A DNA stretch of 64,000 bases. Source: Amorphoplanes digitatis (GTDB taxonomy: Bacteria > Actinomycetota > Actinomycetes > Mycobacteriales > Micromonosporaceae). The position numbers and the translations under genes are program-made. Below, one piece after another: positions 17,101 to 23,712 of this stretch (its first letter is position 1; every line of letters starts with the position of its first letter). The notes under the pieces are model-generated. The model did no database searches, was not told the DNA's origin, and worked only from the letters and a program-made list of their open reading frames with translations. Where the stretch lies: positions 1,612,001 through 1,676,000 of the forward strand of contig NZ_JACHNH010000001.1 in NCBI RefSeq assembly GCF_014205335.1, written 5' to 3'.

Positions 17101-17254
17101 CGGCTCCGACGGTCGCCGCCTGCGCCGTGCCGGTCACGGCGACGGCGAGCACGCCGGAGCCGAGGGCCACGACGACGGCCGCGGCGAAGCCGGCCAGCCG
17201 GCCGCGCGGTGATCGTCGGTGTGCGTGTGGGGACGGGGGGATCGGGGGATGCAT
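14189..17254 (-). CDS. secreted endo-beta-1,3-glucanase (GH81) with two CBMs
   Basis: A 1021-residue secreted hydrolase of beta-1,3-glucans (fungal wall glucan, callose). Basic N-terminus and hydrophobic core with TAQAATV cleavage near residue 46; GH81 catalytic module (about 50-740) with DLNDHHFHYGYFVAA (about 478) and IYEGHDWASGHGAFG + NNQESSSE (545-568), which carries the catalytic acids. Then a Thr/Pro linker, an F5/8C (CBM32-type) domain (about 820-950), a second linker, and a C-terminal CBM5/12-like module (973-1021, WAPNTAYAVGRIVTYNG). GGAGG is about 10 nt upstream of the ATG. The promoter region has repressor-like palindromes, so substrate induction is likely. Confidence 0.93.
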   Translation of the reverse strand: MHPPIPPSPHAHRRSPRGRLAGFAAAVVVALGSGVLAVAVTGTAQAATVGAGSYTETLPAGAKLPAGCGNMSANPRQYLTPNAPAGPVPTNDWWSSLLFKKGDDCNFSQALFAGPAAYRPVASGLGLSYQTDAAISGSATGLGEYHFPYAQHVVVGVAGLNAAQSLVDGWSDWTVTPSWSDGARTMKATIGHGLPLSYYQVTGGDALLTVTGPPTAWQNSGNRIGFSIGGHDYVAYGPAGSTWTLSGNTIRSSLAGKGYFSVAVLPTLSSAATADKVALADTYGQYAQNHVTGTRMSYTYNQAAGTVNTTYAFTTVAREGSATGTVIALYPHQWRYLTGSTPLSRTYVSPRGAMKIVTGASFQTSMRYTGVLPELPAVGDSSGADLSTVTTFLNNELNNPADFRGDDTYWTGKGLGRAARIAEIADQLNITSVRDSALNVIRTRLTDWFTASAGKSSRVFYYDRNWGTLIGYPASYASDEDLNDHHFHYGYFVAAAATLAKFDPAWAARGQYGGMVDLLIRDANNYDRGDTRFPYLRDFDIYEGHDWASGHGAFGAGNNQESSSEGQNFANALIQWGQATGDSAVRDAGIWLHTTQAAAINEYWFDVRNENFPASWGHNYSAIVWGSGGAYATWFSGDHAMVVGINMLPMTGGQLYLGDYPESVKATYAELVRNNGGEPTAWRDMLWQYLALGDPDAALAKFRANSSYTSEEGESKAHTFHWLRNLAALGQVDTGVTANHPLAKVFSKNGAKTYVASNITNAALTVTYSDGRTLSVPAGRTVASGATNWSGGNATGGGTTTTPPTTPPTSSPTPTPTTCAGGALLSQGRTATASSVEAGYPADLAVDGNASTRWSSTFADPQWLQVDLGSAQALGRVELSWEAAYAKAYRIETSTNGTAWTTAATVTAGTGGNVTHAVSGTARYVRMSGTERGTPYGYSLFEFKVFGCAGGTTPPTTPPTTAPTTAPTPTPTATTDAWAPNTAYAVGRIVTYNGVRYRCLQAHTSLTGWEPPNVPALWATS

Positions 17255-17298
17255 GCGGGGGTGCCTCCGATGGGGAAACGGGGGTCGACCAATGGTGA

Positions 17299-17310
17299 GA
17301 GAGCGCTCTC
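17299..17310 (-). promoter_or_regulatory. LacI-type operator palindrome
   Basis: gagagcgctctc, a perfect 12-bp palindrome centred on AGCGCT, between the predicted -10 box and the GH81 start. LacI-family regulators of actinomycete polysaccharide genes (e.g. CebR, consensus TGGGAGCGCTCCCA) bind this kind of AGCGCT-centred site. No LacI gene is in the window. Confidence 0.65.
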
Positions 17311-17321
17311 ACAGTCCCGCG

Positions 17322-17351
17322 AGGCTAACTGTACCGAAAGTGTTTCGTCAA
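17322..17351 (-). promoter_or_regulatory. promoter of the GH81 gene with internal inverted repeat
   Basis: On the minus strand, TTGACG (17351-17346) and TAGCCT (17327-17322) are 18 nt apart. A perfect inverted repeat cgaaa-gtg-tttcg (17335-17347) overlaps the -35 and spacer; similar CGAAA-N-TTTCG sites lie upstream of actinomycete xylanase and glycanase genes. A second palindrome lies just downstream. Confidence 0.6.
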
Positions 17352-17377
17352 TGTTTACAGCAGTGAATAGTGCCTGC

Positions 17378-18145
17378 TCACGGGCGGTCGTTCGCCTCGT
17401 CCTCGGCCACCTGCTCCTCGCCGCGCCGGCGCAGCATCTTGAGTCCGGGTATCCCGACGATCGCCATGCGCAGGTCCCTCACCACGTCGAGCAGCGCGTG
17501 CAGGTCGGGCCCGACCTTGTCCAGCGTGCCGAGCAGCGGCATCACGTCGTCGCTCAGGTGCTCCCGCAGCCGGGGCAGCTCGTCGATCATGCGGATCGCG
17601 GCGGTGATCTCCTCCGGCGTCAGTTCCTCCACGAACCGCTGGGCCAGGGGAGCCGCGCGGCGCAGCGTCGGGCCGTACGCGTCGAGCAGCTCGTGGGCCT
17701 CGGCCGAGGTCGCCTCCGCCTGCCGGACCACCACGGAGGCCGCGCCGGCGACGGCGCCGGCCTCGGTCAGGATCGCGGCGGCCCCGTCGGTGGTGGCGGA
17801 GACGCTCTCCAGCAGCTGCGCGGCGCGCGGCATGAGCACGCCGGCCTCGTCGACGGCCAGCGCGGCGCCTGCCATGATCACCTTGGTGTCGGTCAGCGCC
17901 TCCTCGGCGCCGTCGACCACCCCGTCGACGCGGTCGAGCACGTCGTCGACCCGATCGATCAGCCCCTCGGCGCGTTCGGCCAGCACCGTGATGCGGCTGA
18001 CCAGCAGTTCGGTCTGGCCGAGCAGGCTGAGCGCGCGAACCGGGATCGTGGCGACGGAGGCCGCGGTCTCCACCACCTGACCGATCGCGTACCGGCTGAG
18101 CTCGACGAGGGCGGCAGGTGACGGGAGCAGGGCCATGGCCACCAT
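17378..18145 (-). CDS. coiled-coil protein, function unknown
   Basis: A 255-residue, almost wholly helical, acidic protein with heptad-like LLVSRITVLAERAEGLIDRV and DDVLDRVDGVVDGAEEALT repeats and a conserved C-terminus (LPRLREHLSDDVMPLLGTLD, VGPDLHALLDVVRDLR, GIPGLKMLRRRGE). Homologues in actinomycetes are sometimes mislabelled RuBisCO large subunit; nothing here supports that. No signal peptide or membrane helix. The frame is open up to 18529, but sequence upstream of 18145 is Arg/Ser-rich shadow of the divergent gene; ATG at 18145 or 18136 is likely. Confidence 0.8.
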   Translation of the reverse strand: MVAMALLPSPAALVELSRYAIGQVVETAASVATIPVRALSLLGQTELLVSRITVLAERAEGLIDRVDDVLDRVDGVVDGAEEALTDTKVIMAGAALAVDEAGVLMPRAAQLLESVSATTDGAAAILTEAGAVAGAASVVVRQAEATSAEAHELLDAYGPTLRRAAPLAQRFVEELTPEEITAAIRMIDELPRLREHLSDDVMPLLGTLDKVGPDLHALLDVVRDLRMAIVGIPGLKMLRRRGEEQVAEDEANDRP

Positions 18146-18194
18146 TGTGCCTGCCGGTGCCAGTGACTGATAGTGAGATCGGGTGAGCGGTCGG

Positions 18195-18203
18195 TAGTAT
18201 AGT
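18195..18203 (+). promoter_or_regulatory. -10 region (TAGTATAGT)
   Basis: Two overlapping -10 hexamers, TAGTAT (18195-18200) and TATAGT (18198-18203), lie 16-36 nt upstream of the candidate ATGs of the serine hydrolase gene. No clean -35 box is visible. Confidence 0.4.
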
Positions 18204-18218
18204 TTGGGTTCCCGTGCG

Positions 18219-19166
18219 ATGCGCGGCACTATGACATACGTGCGACGAACCCGACTCTGGATCTTCCCGTGCGCGGTAGCGGTGATCGTGGGCGGCGCGT
18301 CCCTGATCGGCCTGGGTATGAAGGACGACAGCGGCGGCGCCGGCGGCGGAGTTCTGCCGCGCGCCCTCACGTTCGGTGAGGACAAGCCGACGGCCTCACC
18401 CACGCCGACCGGCCCGAGCCCGGAGGAGCTGGCCGCGCAGGAGCGGGCCAAGCGCACCAAGGCCCTCGACGCGGCCCTGAAGAAGTACGCGGCCACCGTC
18501 CCCGAGTTCTCCGTCGCCGTCCTCGACAAGAAGACCGGCCAGCGTTACTCGTACCGGGGCTCGGAGAAGTACGACACCGCCAGCATCGTCAAGGTCCAGG
18601 TGCTGGCCTGCATGCTGTTGAAGGCGCAGGACGCCGGCCGCGACCTCTCCTCGAGCCAGCTGTCGCTGGCGAAGCGGATGATCAGGCTCAGCGACAACAA
18701 CGCCACCACGTCGCTCTTCAACCAGCTCGGCAAGTCGACGGCGGTCAGCAAATGCAACAAGCGCCTCGGCCTGAGCCAGACCGTTGTCAGCAACTCCTGG
18801 GGCCTCACCCGGACCACGGTCAACGACCAGGTGAAGCTGCTCTCCGAACTGGTGGACAAGGCGGGACCGCTGGACGCCGATTCGCGCAAGCTGACGTTCA
18901 CGCTGATGAACACGGTCGACGACAGCCAGGACTGGGGCGTGCCGATCGTCGCCAAGGCCGGCGAGACCACGACGGTGAAGAACGGCTGGGACACCCGGAG
19001 CAAGGACGGCGGCCTGTGGGCCGTCAACACGGTCGGCCGGGTGACCCTGGGCGACGACGTGAACGTCTCGGTCGCGGTGCTCTCGCACAACAACAAGAGC
19101 ATGGACGGCGGCATCGCCCTGGTCCAGAAGGTAGCCAAGATGACCCGTCAGTACCTCAAGTACTGA
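18219..19166 (+). CDS. membrane-anchored beta-lactamase-fold serine hydrolase
   Basis: A 315-residue protein with a single N-terminal transmembrane segment (IFPCAVAVIVGGASLIGLG), a Pro/Thr-rich stalk and a class A beta-lactamase/PBP-like domain. Motifs are TASIVKV (SxxK with Ser-Ile-Val-Lys), SDNNATTSL (SDN) and VKNGW in the KTG position. The domain is outside the membrane. Members hydrolyse or bind beta-lactams or peptidoglycan peptides; the KNG variant makes true beta-lactamase activity uncertain. ATG 18219 and ATG 18231 are possible starts, neither with a good Shine-Dalgarno. Confidence 0.85.
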   Translation: MRGTMTYVRRTRLWIFPCAVAVIVGGASLIGLGMKDDSGGAGGGVLPRALTFGEDKPTASPTPTGPSPEELAAQERAKRTKALDAALKKYAATVPEFSVAVLDKKTGQRYSYRGSEKYDTASIVKVQVLACMLLKAQDAGRDLSSSQLSLAKRMIRLSDNNATTSLFNQLGKSTAVSKCNKRLGLSQTVVSNSWGLTRTTVNDQVKLLSELVDKAGPLDADSRKLTFTLMNTVDDSQDWGVPIVAKAGETTTVKNGWDTRSKDGGLWAVNTVGRVTLGDDVNVSVAVLSHNNKSMDGGIALVQKVAKMTRQYLKY

Positions 19167-19178
19167 GCGGGCCCGTGG

Positions 19179-19727
19179 TCAGTCGGTCTGGATGATCATG
19201 TCGCAGCCGTCGTCCGGGTGGTACGTCCAGGACGCGGTGAAGCCCTCCCAGCTGTCCTGCTGGCGACCGTCGAGAGCGCGGGTCTCGCCGATGTGCGTCT
19301 GTACCGCGGTCGGCATTTTGAGTGCGTCGAGGATGCACTTCTGAGCGTCGTACGAGACGCCGGAATAGTCTTCCTCGCCGGTGGTGTCGACGAGCAGTGT
19401 CTTCCCGTTGTCCGCGATGCTGGTGCCGCTGCGGGACGGGTCACAGCTCGCCTGCACGTCCTCGAACGACGAGCGGTGTGTGGCCACCGACAGCAGCTCT
19501 TCACCCGCCAGCGAGACGGACGCTGTGGCGACTCCACCGACGAGCAGCATGCCGAAGACCGCCGCCCCCACGATGATCGGCACCTTGCGCGACTTCTTCG
19601 GCGCGGGGGCCGGCGCCCCACCGAAGCCCAGGTACTGCGGCTGCTCAGGAGCGTGCTGGAAGTGATAGGCCTGCGGGTGCTGCGGTACGTACTCGGAAGG
19701 TGGCGTGAAGCGCGGCTGCTCGGTCAT
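19179..19727 (-). CDS. Pro/Gln-rich single-pass membrane protein
   Basis: A 182-residue hypothetical protein: cytoplasmic Pro/Gln/His-rich N-terminus, basic KKSRK, a transmembrane helix (about 53-75, VPIIVGAAVFGMLLVGGV) and an extracellular domain with three Cys (SCDPSRSG, KCILDAL, GCDMIIQ). The end (FTASWTYHPDDGCDMIIQTD) resembles secreted domains that follow such stalks in many actinomycete proteins, but no family is recognised. Tail-to-tail with the serine hydrolase (12 bp). ATG at 19727. Confidence 0.75.
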   Translation of the reverse strand: MTEQPRFTPPSEYVPQHPQAYHFQHAPEQPQYLGFGGAPAPAPKKSRKVPIIVGAAVFGMLLVGGVATASVSLAGEELLSVATHRSSFEDVQASCDPSRSGTSIADNGKTLLVDTTGEEDYSGVSYDAQKCILDALKMPTAVQTHIGETRALDGRQQDSWEGFTASWTYHPDDGCDMIIQTD

Positions 19728-19795
19728 CGGGACGGCTCCGTTGGGTGGTGGAAATCGCGGATGCAATCTCACCGGTCGGACGCCGAGTAACCGGT

Positions 19796-20242
19796 TTAAG
19801 GTCTCGCCGTGGCCTGGTTGCTCACCTTCTCGGGAGACGACGGGCCTGTGCCGGCGTGCTGGACCTGGTGGGGCAGGCCGCCGGCCCTGGTCATCGCCTC
19901 GTGCTGCTGCTTGGCGTGCTCGGTCAGCGGGACGACCCAGACGGCCGTGCCGTACGCGCAGACCTCGGCCCACGCCTGGCCGAGCTCACCGTTGCTGAAC
20001 CGGAACGCGACGATGGCGTTCGCCTGGCGCTGCTGGGCCTGCCACGCCATGCGGCTCATGGCCTCATTGCGACTGTGCACCATCAGCTGGGTCATCTCGG
20101 GGACCTCGCCCCCGTTGAGCGACCGAAAGCTTGCCGCCATCCCGGTGCCGAGGTTGGTGGCTCGCACCGTGACTCCGTACACCTCCCCGAACACCGCCTC
20201 GATCCGGTAGCCGGGAATCTCATCGGAGCTGACGATCAACAT
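19796..20242 (-). CDS. YbjQ family protein (UPF0145)
   Basis: A 148-residue protein with the YbjQ signatures MLIVSSDEIPGYRIEAVFGE, VYGVTVRATNLGTG and ANAIVAFRFSNGEL, here with a normal fold core of about 105 residues and a Gln/His-rich tail. The pentameric YbjQ fold is known structurally but its function is unknown; it is sometimes called a heavy-metal-binding domain. ATG at 20242. The frame stays open upstream to 20851 and joins the frameshifted gene described next, but the ATG gives the family's N-terminus exactly. Confidence 0.88.
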   Translation of the reverse strand: MLIVSSDEIPGYRIEAVFGEVYGVTVRATNLGTGMAASFRSLNGGEVPEMTQLMVHSRNEAMSRMAWQAQQRQANAIVAFRFSNGELGQAWAEVCAYGTAVWVVPLTEHAKQQHEAMTRAGGLPHQVQHAGTGPSSPEKVSNQATARP

Positions 20243-20258
20243 GCCTCGATCGTAGTGA

Positions 20259-20851
20259 TCAAGGCAAGGCGGCCCGGTAACGCGATTCCAGGTAGTTCCG
20301 GGCGACATCGAACGGGACGGCCAGGACCTCCCTGTCGCCGGTCGTCTCACCGCTCTGCCGCCAGTCGTATTCGCCGCGGCGCTGCGGCGGGATCGTGGTC
20401 CACGGCTCGATGCCGGCGCCGAACTCGCCGAACCGCATGACGCGAGCCGGGGAGTCCCTCCGGAGATGATGACGGACTGGCCGGCCGCCTCGACGACGCC
20501 CGACGGCAGACCCTGATTCGGGTGCTCCTCCTGCGGCTTGTACGGCAGCGGCTCGGGTTCGCACTTCGCGAAGGAGTAGGCGTCCGTGACGGTCCAGGCC
20601 AGTTGTTTCGCCATCCAGTACTGGATCCTCGTCTCCTCGTCGAGACGCAGGTCGACCAGGGTCATCCGGTCCTGTAGCAGGTGGAAGATCGCTACCGGGG
20701 CCACCAGGCGACGCATAGACTTCTGGTCGTTGAGGCGTTTCTGGACAGACTCGTCGAGGGCCGCCTTCTCCTTGTTGAGGCGCCTGTTGAAGAAGAAGGT
20801 CAGCACGGCCACGGTTACCGCGGGACCGATGAGGAACCCGACTATCGTCAC
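20259..20851 (-). pseudogene. frameshifted membrane protein gene
   Basis: Frame 1 starts ATG 20851 with a transmembrane helix (VGFLIGPAVTVAVLTFFF) and continues QKRLNDQKSMRRLVAPVAIF ... GQSVIISGG. At about 20458 the sensible sequence moves to the frame ending at 20259 (RVMRFGEFGAGIEPWTTIPP ... YLESRYRAALP). One missing base in the ggaggga tract explains it and would restore 198 codons. The part of frame 1 beyond the break is Ser/Arg-rich shadow that happens to join the YbjQ frame. No known domain. Real mutation and sequencing error cannot be told apart. Confidence 0.7.
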
Positions 20852-20897
20852 CCACAGTGGAGTCTGGCTTATGCCACCGACGGTACTTGGCGGGTGG

Positions 20898-21479
20898 CTA
20901 CGCCGACTCGGTCTGTTCCTGGCGGGCCGCCCGGCGCTTGCTGATCATGCTGGCGATCTGGCCGACCACCAGCACCAGGACGACCGCCGCGACCACGCCC
21001 TGCCACGGTTCGGGGAAGATCGAGCCGCCGGCCACGCCGATGCCCGCGTAGACGGCCGACCACAGCAGGCAGGCCGGCGCGTTCGCCACGAGGAAGGTGC
21101 GCCAGCTCAGGCCGAGGAACGCCGCGGCGAGCAGCACGGGCACCCGGCCGCCCGGCAGCAGCCGGGAGACCAGCAGCACCGGCACCTGGCTGCGGTGCAG
21201 CCGCTCCTTCATCGCCGTCAGGTGTTCCTCGCCGCGCAGCCAGTGCAGGCGCCGGGCGAGTTGTTCGCCGCCCATCAGGCACATCGCGTACATGACCAGG
21301 TCGCCGGCGTAGGCGCCGATCGCGCCGGCGGCGATGACGAGGACGATCAGCAGCGGGTGGTTGTGGAAGGCGAGGGCGGCGGCGGCGCTGACCGCCGCGC
21401 CGGTGGGTATGACCGGCACGATCGCGCCGAACGCCACCACGAGCGACAGCCACGCCAGGGCCCCGAGTTCGGATATCAC
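20898..21479 (-). CDS. DedA/SNARE-associated family membrane protein
   Basis: A 193-residue polytopic protein of the DedA (VTT) superfamily: VIPTGAAVSAAAALAF, GDLVMYAMCLMGGEQ and the signature RLLPGGRVPVLLAAAFLGLS followed by FLVANAPACLLWSAVYAGIG. DedA proteins are undecaprenyl-phosphate or phospholipid flippases needed for envelope homeostasis; this is inferred from the family. GTG start overlaps the stop of the metallo-hydrolase (GTGA), so the two are translationally coupled and it is the last gene of the yndJ operon. Confidence 0.88.
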   Translation of the reverse strand: MISELGALAWLSLVVAFGAIVPVIPTGAAVSAAAALAFHNHPLLIVLVIAAGAIGAYAGDLVMYAMCLMGGEQLARRLHWLRGEEHLTAMKERLHRSQVPVLLVSRLLPGGRVPVLLAAAFLGLSWRTFLVANAPACLLWSAVYAGIGVAGGSIFPEPWQGVVAAVVLVLVVGQIASMISKRRAARQEQTESA

Positions 21480-22252
21480 GTGGCCGGCTCGAAGCTGAGC
21501 GTCTCGCCCTGTGCGAGCACCCGGACCCGGGTGTCGGGTGAGGTGCGTGCGGCGTGCCGGGCGAACTCGGTGCCCGGGTCGTGGAACATGTGCGGCCGGA
21601 TCCGGCTCAGGCCGGCCGGCCAGAACGTGCCGTAGTGCACGGGTACCGCCCAGGCGGCCTTCACCCGGCGCAGCGCCTCGGCGCCGTCGGCCGCGTCGAG
21701 GTGGTGCTGCGAGCCGAGGGTCGGGCCCCAGCCGCCGACGGGTATCAGCGCGAGGTCCAGCGGGCCCAGCGAGGACATCCCGTCGAACAGGCCGGTGTCG
21801 CCGCTGTACCAGGTGCGGGCGGCGCCTTCGACCACGAAACCCATCGCCACCGATCGCAGCCGGGACCACGGGCCGCGGCCGCCGTCGTGTGCCGCCTCGA
21901 CCGCTCGCACCGTGACCGCGCCGACCGTGGTCTCCTGGCCGGGCAGGAGTTCGACGCAGCGGTCGGCGTAGGCGGCGCCGAGGCCGTTGGCGACCAGCGC
22001 GGTCGCGCCGCGCGGCACGATCAGCAGCGGCTCACCGGGCACGGCCCGCAGCGACCGCAGGTGGAAGTGGTCGGCGTGCAGGTGTGACAGCAGCACCGCG
22101 TCGGGGGCGCAGGGCAGCTCCGGCCGGGGCCCGGCCAGCCGGCGCAGGTGGATCACCCGGTTGGTGAGCAGCGGGTCGGTGAGCAGGCAGACGCCGGAGT
22201 CGGCCAGCCACATCGTGCTGTGCCCCCACCAGGTGACGCTGGTCCCGCTCAC
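21476..22252 (-). CDS. MBL-fold metallo-hydrolase
   Basis: A 258-residue metallo-beta-lactamase-fold enzyme with the zinc motif LLSHLHADHFHLRSL (HxHxDH), later AAHDGG, SGDTGLFDG and HYGTFWPAG. It most resembles UlaG/N-acyl-PE phospholipase D-like members, which act on phosphodiester or lactone substrates. The substrate is unknown. The GTG overlaps the DUF1990 stop (GTGA), the TGA overlaps the DedA start. A readthrough frame upstream to 23629 is a shadow. Confidence 0.9.
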   Translation of the reverse strand: MSGTSVTWWGHSTMWLADSGVCLLTDPLLTNRVIHLRRLAGPRPELPCAPDAVLLSHLHADHFHLRSLRAVPGEPLLIVPRGATALVANGLGAAYADRCVELLPGQETTVGAVTVRAVEAAHDGGRGPWSRLRSVAMGFVVEGAARTWYSGDTGLFDGMSSLGPLDLALIPVGGWGPTLGSQHHLDAADGAEALRRVKAAWAVPVHYGTFWPAGLSRIRPHMFHDPGTEFARHAARTSPDTRVRVLAQGETLSFEPAT

Positions 22253-22755
22253 ATACCAACCGTACGGGACCGGGCACACAGCCGTCTGAGAGCGCGGCCG
22301 CAGATCCGCGCGTACAGGTGCTGGCCGAGCACCGCGACCGGGCCGGCGAGCCGCATCGGCAGGCGGGCCGGCGCGCTGAACGCGGTCACCGTGAACCAGA
22401 CCCGGCCGTCGGCGTCGCGCTCGACCGTGAACGACTCCTCGCCGCGGACCTGGTGCCCGGGCAGCGTGCCGTAGCCGAAGCCGGCCAGCTCGGTGCCGGT
22501 CGCCGCCCACACCACCTCGCACGGCGCCACGAGGGGCCCGAGCCCGACCGTCAGCCGTACGCCGGGAGCGGCCCGGTCGGCGTCCGTGCGGATCCGGGCG
22601 CCGGTCGCGCGGTGCATCCGCAGGGTCAGGATCGCGTCGGCCGCGGCCGCGAAGTCGTCGCGGCCGAGTTCGGTGCGGTAGTGCAGGTGCCGGTAGCCCG
22701 TGGGCAGCGGCTCGTGCCGGGTCGCGCCGACCTCGGCGTAGGTGAACCCACTCAT
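22249..22755 (-). CDS. DUF1990 family protein
   Basis: A 168-residue protein recognisable by MSGFTYAEVGATR, LTVGLGPLVAPCEVVWA and TLPGHQVRGEESFTVERDAD, all typical of DUF1990. The function is unknown; homologues are commonly next to yndJ-like genes. ATG preceded by GGGAGGAAA. Sits 15 nt after yndJ and overlaps the metallo-hydrolase start. Confidence 0.88.
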   Translation of the reverse strand: MSGFTYAEVGATRHEPLPTGYRHLHYRTELGRDDFAAAADAILTLRMHRATGARIRTDADRAAPGVRLTVGLGPLVAPCEVVWAATGTELAGFGYGTLPGHQVRGEESFTVERDADGRVWFTVTAFSAPARLPMRLAGPVAVLGQHLYARICGRALRRLCARSRTVGM

Positions 22756-22770
22756 GAATTTCCTCCCTGA

Positions 22771-23586
22771 TCAGAGTCGTGCCCCGGCGCGGCGCCAGCC
22801 CACCATGCCGCACACCGCGAAGCCCAGCGCGTTCGCCACCCCGTGCGTCGCCGCCATCCAGCCCAGCGACGGGTGCGGCAGCCCGGTCGCCTCGCCGAGC
22901 GCCCAGCTCACCGCGAGCGCCATCGACACCGCGAGCACGGCCGCGGAGCCGCCGAGCAGCGCCGCGGTGAGCCGGTCGGCCGCGCCGGTGCGCGCGTAGC
23001 GCCAGACCAGCCAGCCCACCGTCCACATGCCCGCGGTCAGCACCAGCGCGCCGGCGAGCTCGACAGCCTCGCCGGTGAAGTAGCCGAGCAGCACCAGCAG
23101 CGTGCCGGCGGGCACGGTCAGCGCGGCCAGGTCGGCCGCCCGGCCGGGCGCCACCCGGGTCAGCAGCCCGGCGATCAGCGCGGCGGCGAACCCGGCGAAG
23201 TGGAAGTGCGCGACGGTCAGCGCCAGCACGTCCAGGTCGAAGGAGAAGAGCCGGTATCCGGACCGCTCGGCGATCAGCGCGCTCGCCGCGACGGCCGGGC
23301 CGACCAGGGCGGTGAGCACGGCGGCCTCGGCGGGCCACTCGCGGCGGGGTCGCGGCGGGCGACTGACCGCGTACGCGCACAGCAGCGCCGCCGCCACCGC
23401 GTAGACGGTCGCCAGGGCGGTGGCCGCCGGGCCCCGGGGCAGCCACAGGCTGACCGCGCCGGCGACCGCGCCGACGGGCCAGCACCGGCGGGCGAGTTCG
23501 ATGCCGGGGTCGGCGAGCAGTCGCAGCCCGGCCGGGACGACGACCAGCATGCCGACGATCACCAGGAGGTTCACCAGCACCCGCAT
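22771..23586 (-). CDS. YndJ-like membrane protein
   Basis: A 271-residue protein with about eight transmembrane segments. LTVAHFHFAGFAAALIAGLL and WMAATHGVANALGFAVCG, two His-bearing helices, are the marks of the YndJ family (named in Bacillus subtilis; function unknown). First gene of the yndJ-DUF1990-MBL-DedA operon. ATG at 23586 has GTGGGTG just upstream; a GTG at 23595 is a possible alternative. A perfect inverted repeat lies 17-32 bp upstream. Confidence 0.85.
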   Translation of the reverse strand: MRVLVNLLVIVGMLVVVPAGLRLLADPGIELARRCWPVGAVAGAVSLWLPRGPAATALATVYAVAAALLCAYAVSRPPRPRREWPAEAAVLTALVGPAVAASALIAERSGYRLFSFDLDVLALTVAHFHFAGFAAALIAGLLTRVAPGRAADLAALTVPAGTLLVLLGYFTGEAVELAGALVLTAGMWTVGWLVWRYARTGAADRLTAALLGGSAAVLAVSMALAVSWALGEATGLPHPSLGWMAATHGVANALGFAVCGMVGWRRAGARL

Positions 23587-23602
23587 GGCACCCACCCACT
23601 TC

Positions 23603-23618
23603 TTTGAACGTGTTCAAA
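23603..23618. promoter_or_regulatory. inverted repeat tttgaac-gt-gttcaaa
   Basis: Perfect 7-bp arms with a 2-nt spacer, AT-rich, 17-32 bp upstream of the yndJ start. This size and form is typical of TetR-family operators; a TetR gene commonly accompanies yndJ operons, though none is within this window. Confidence 0.6.
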
Positions 23619-23712
23619 TATGAGGCCACTGTAACCCACGGGGGTGGGGTCGCTGAAGTGGTGTGGGTTCCTGCACACTGGCTGCCGTGAGGGTGAACCC
23701 GGGTACGGCCGC

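Noticed and set aside
18146..18529. N-terminal extension of the coiled-coil protein to 383 residues
   Set aside because: Extra part is Ser/Arg/Pro-rich antisense of the serine hydrolase gene with no coiled-coil character.
21476..23629. 717-residue fused frame covering MBL protein and upstream genes
   Set aside because: Only its C-terminal third is MBL; the remainder is a shadow of the DUF1990 and yndJ genes, and a GTG with GTGA coupling exists at 22252.
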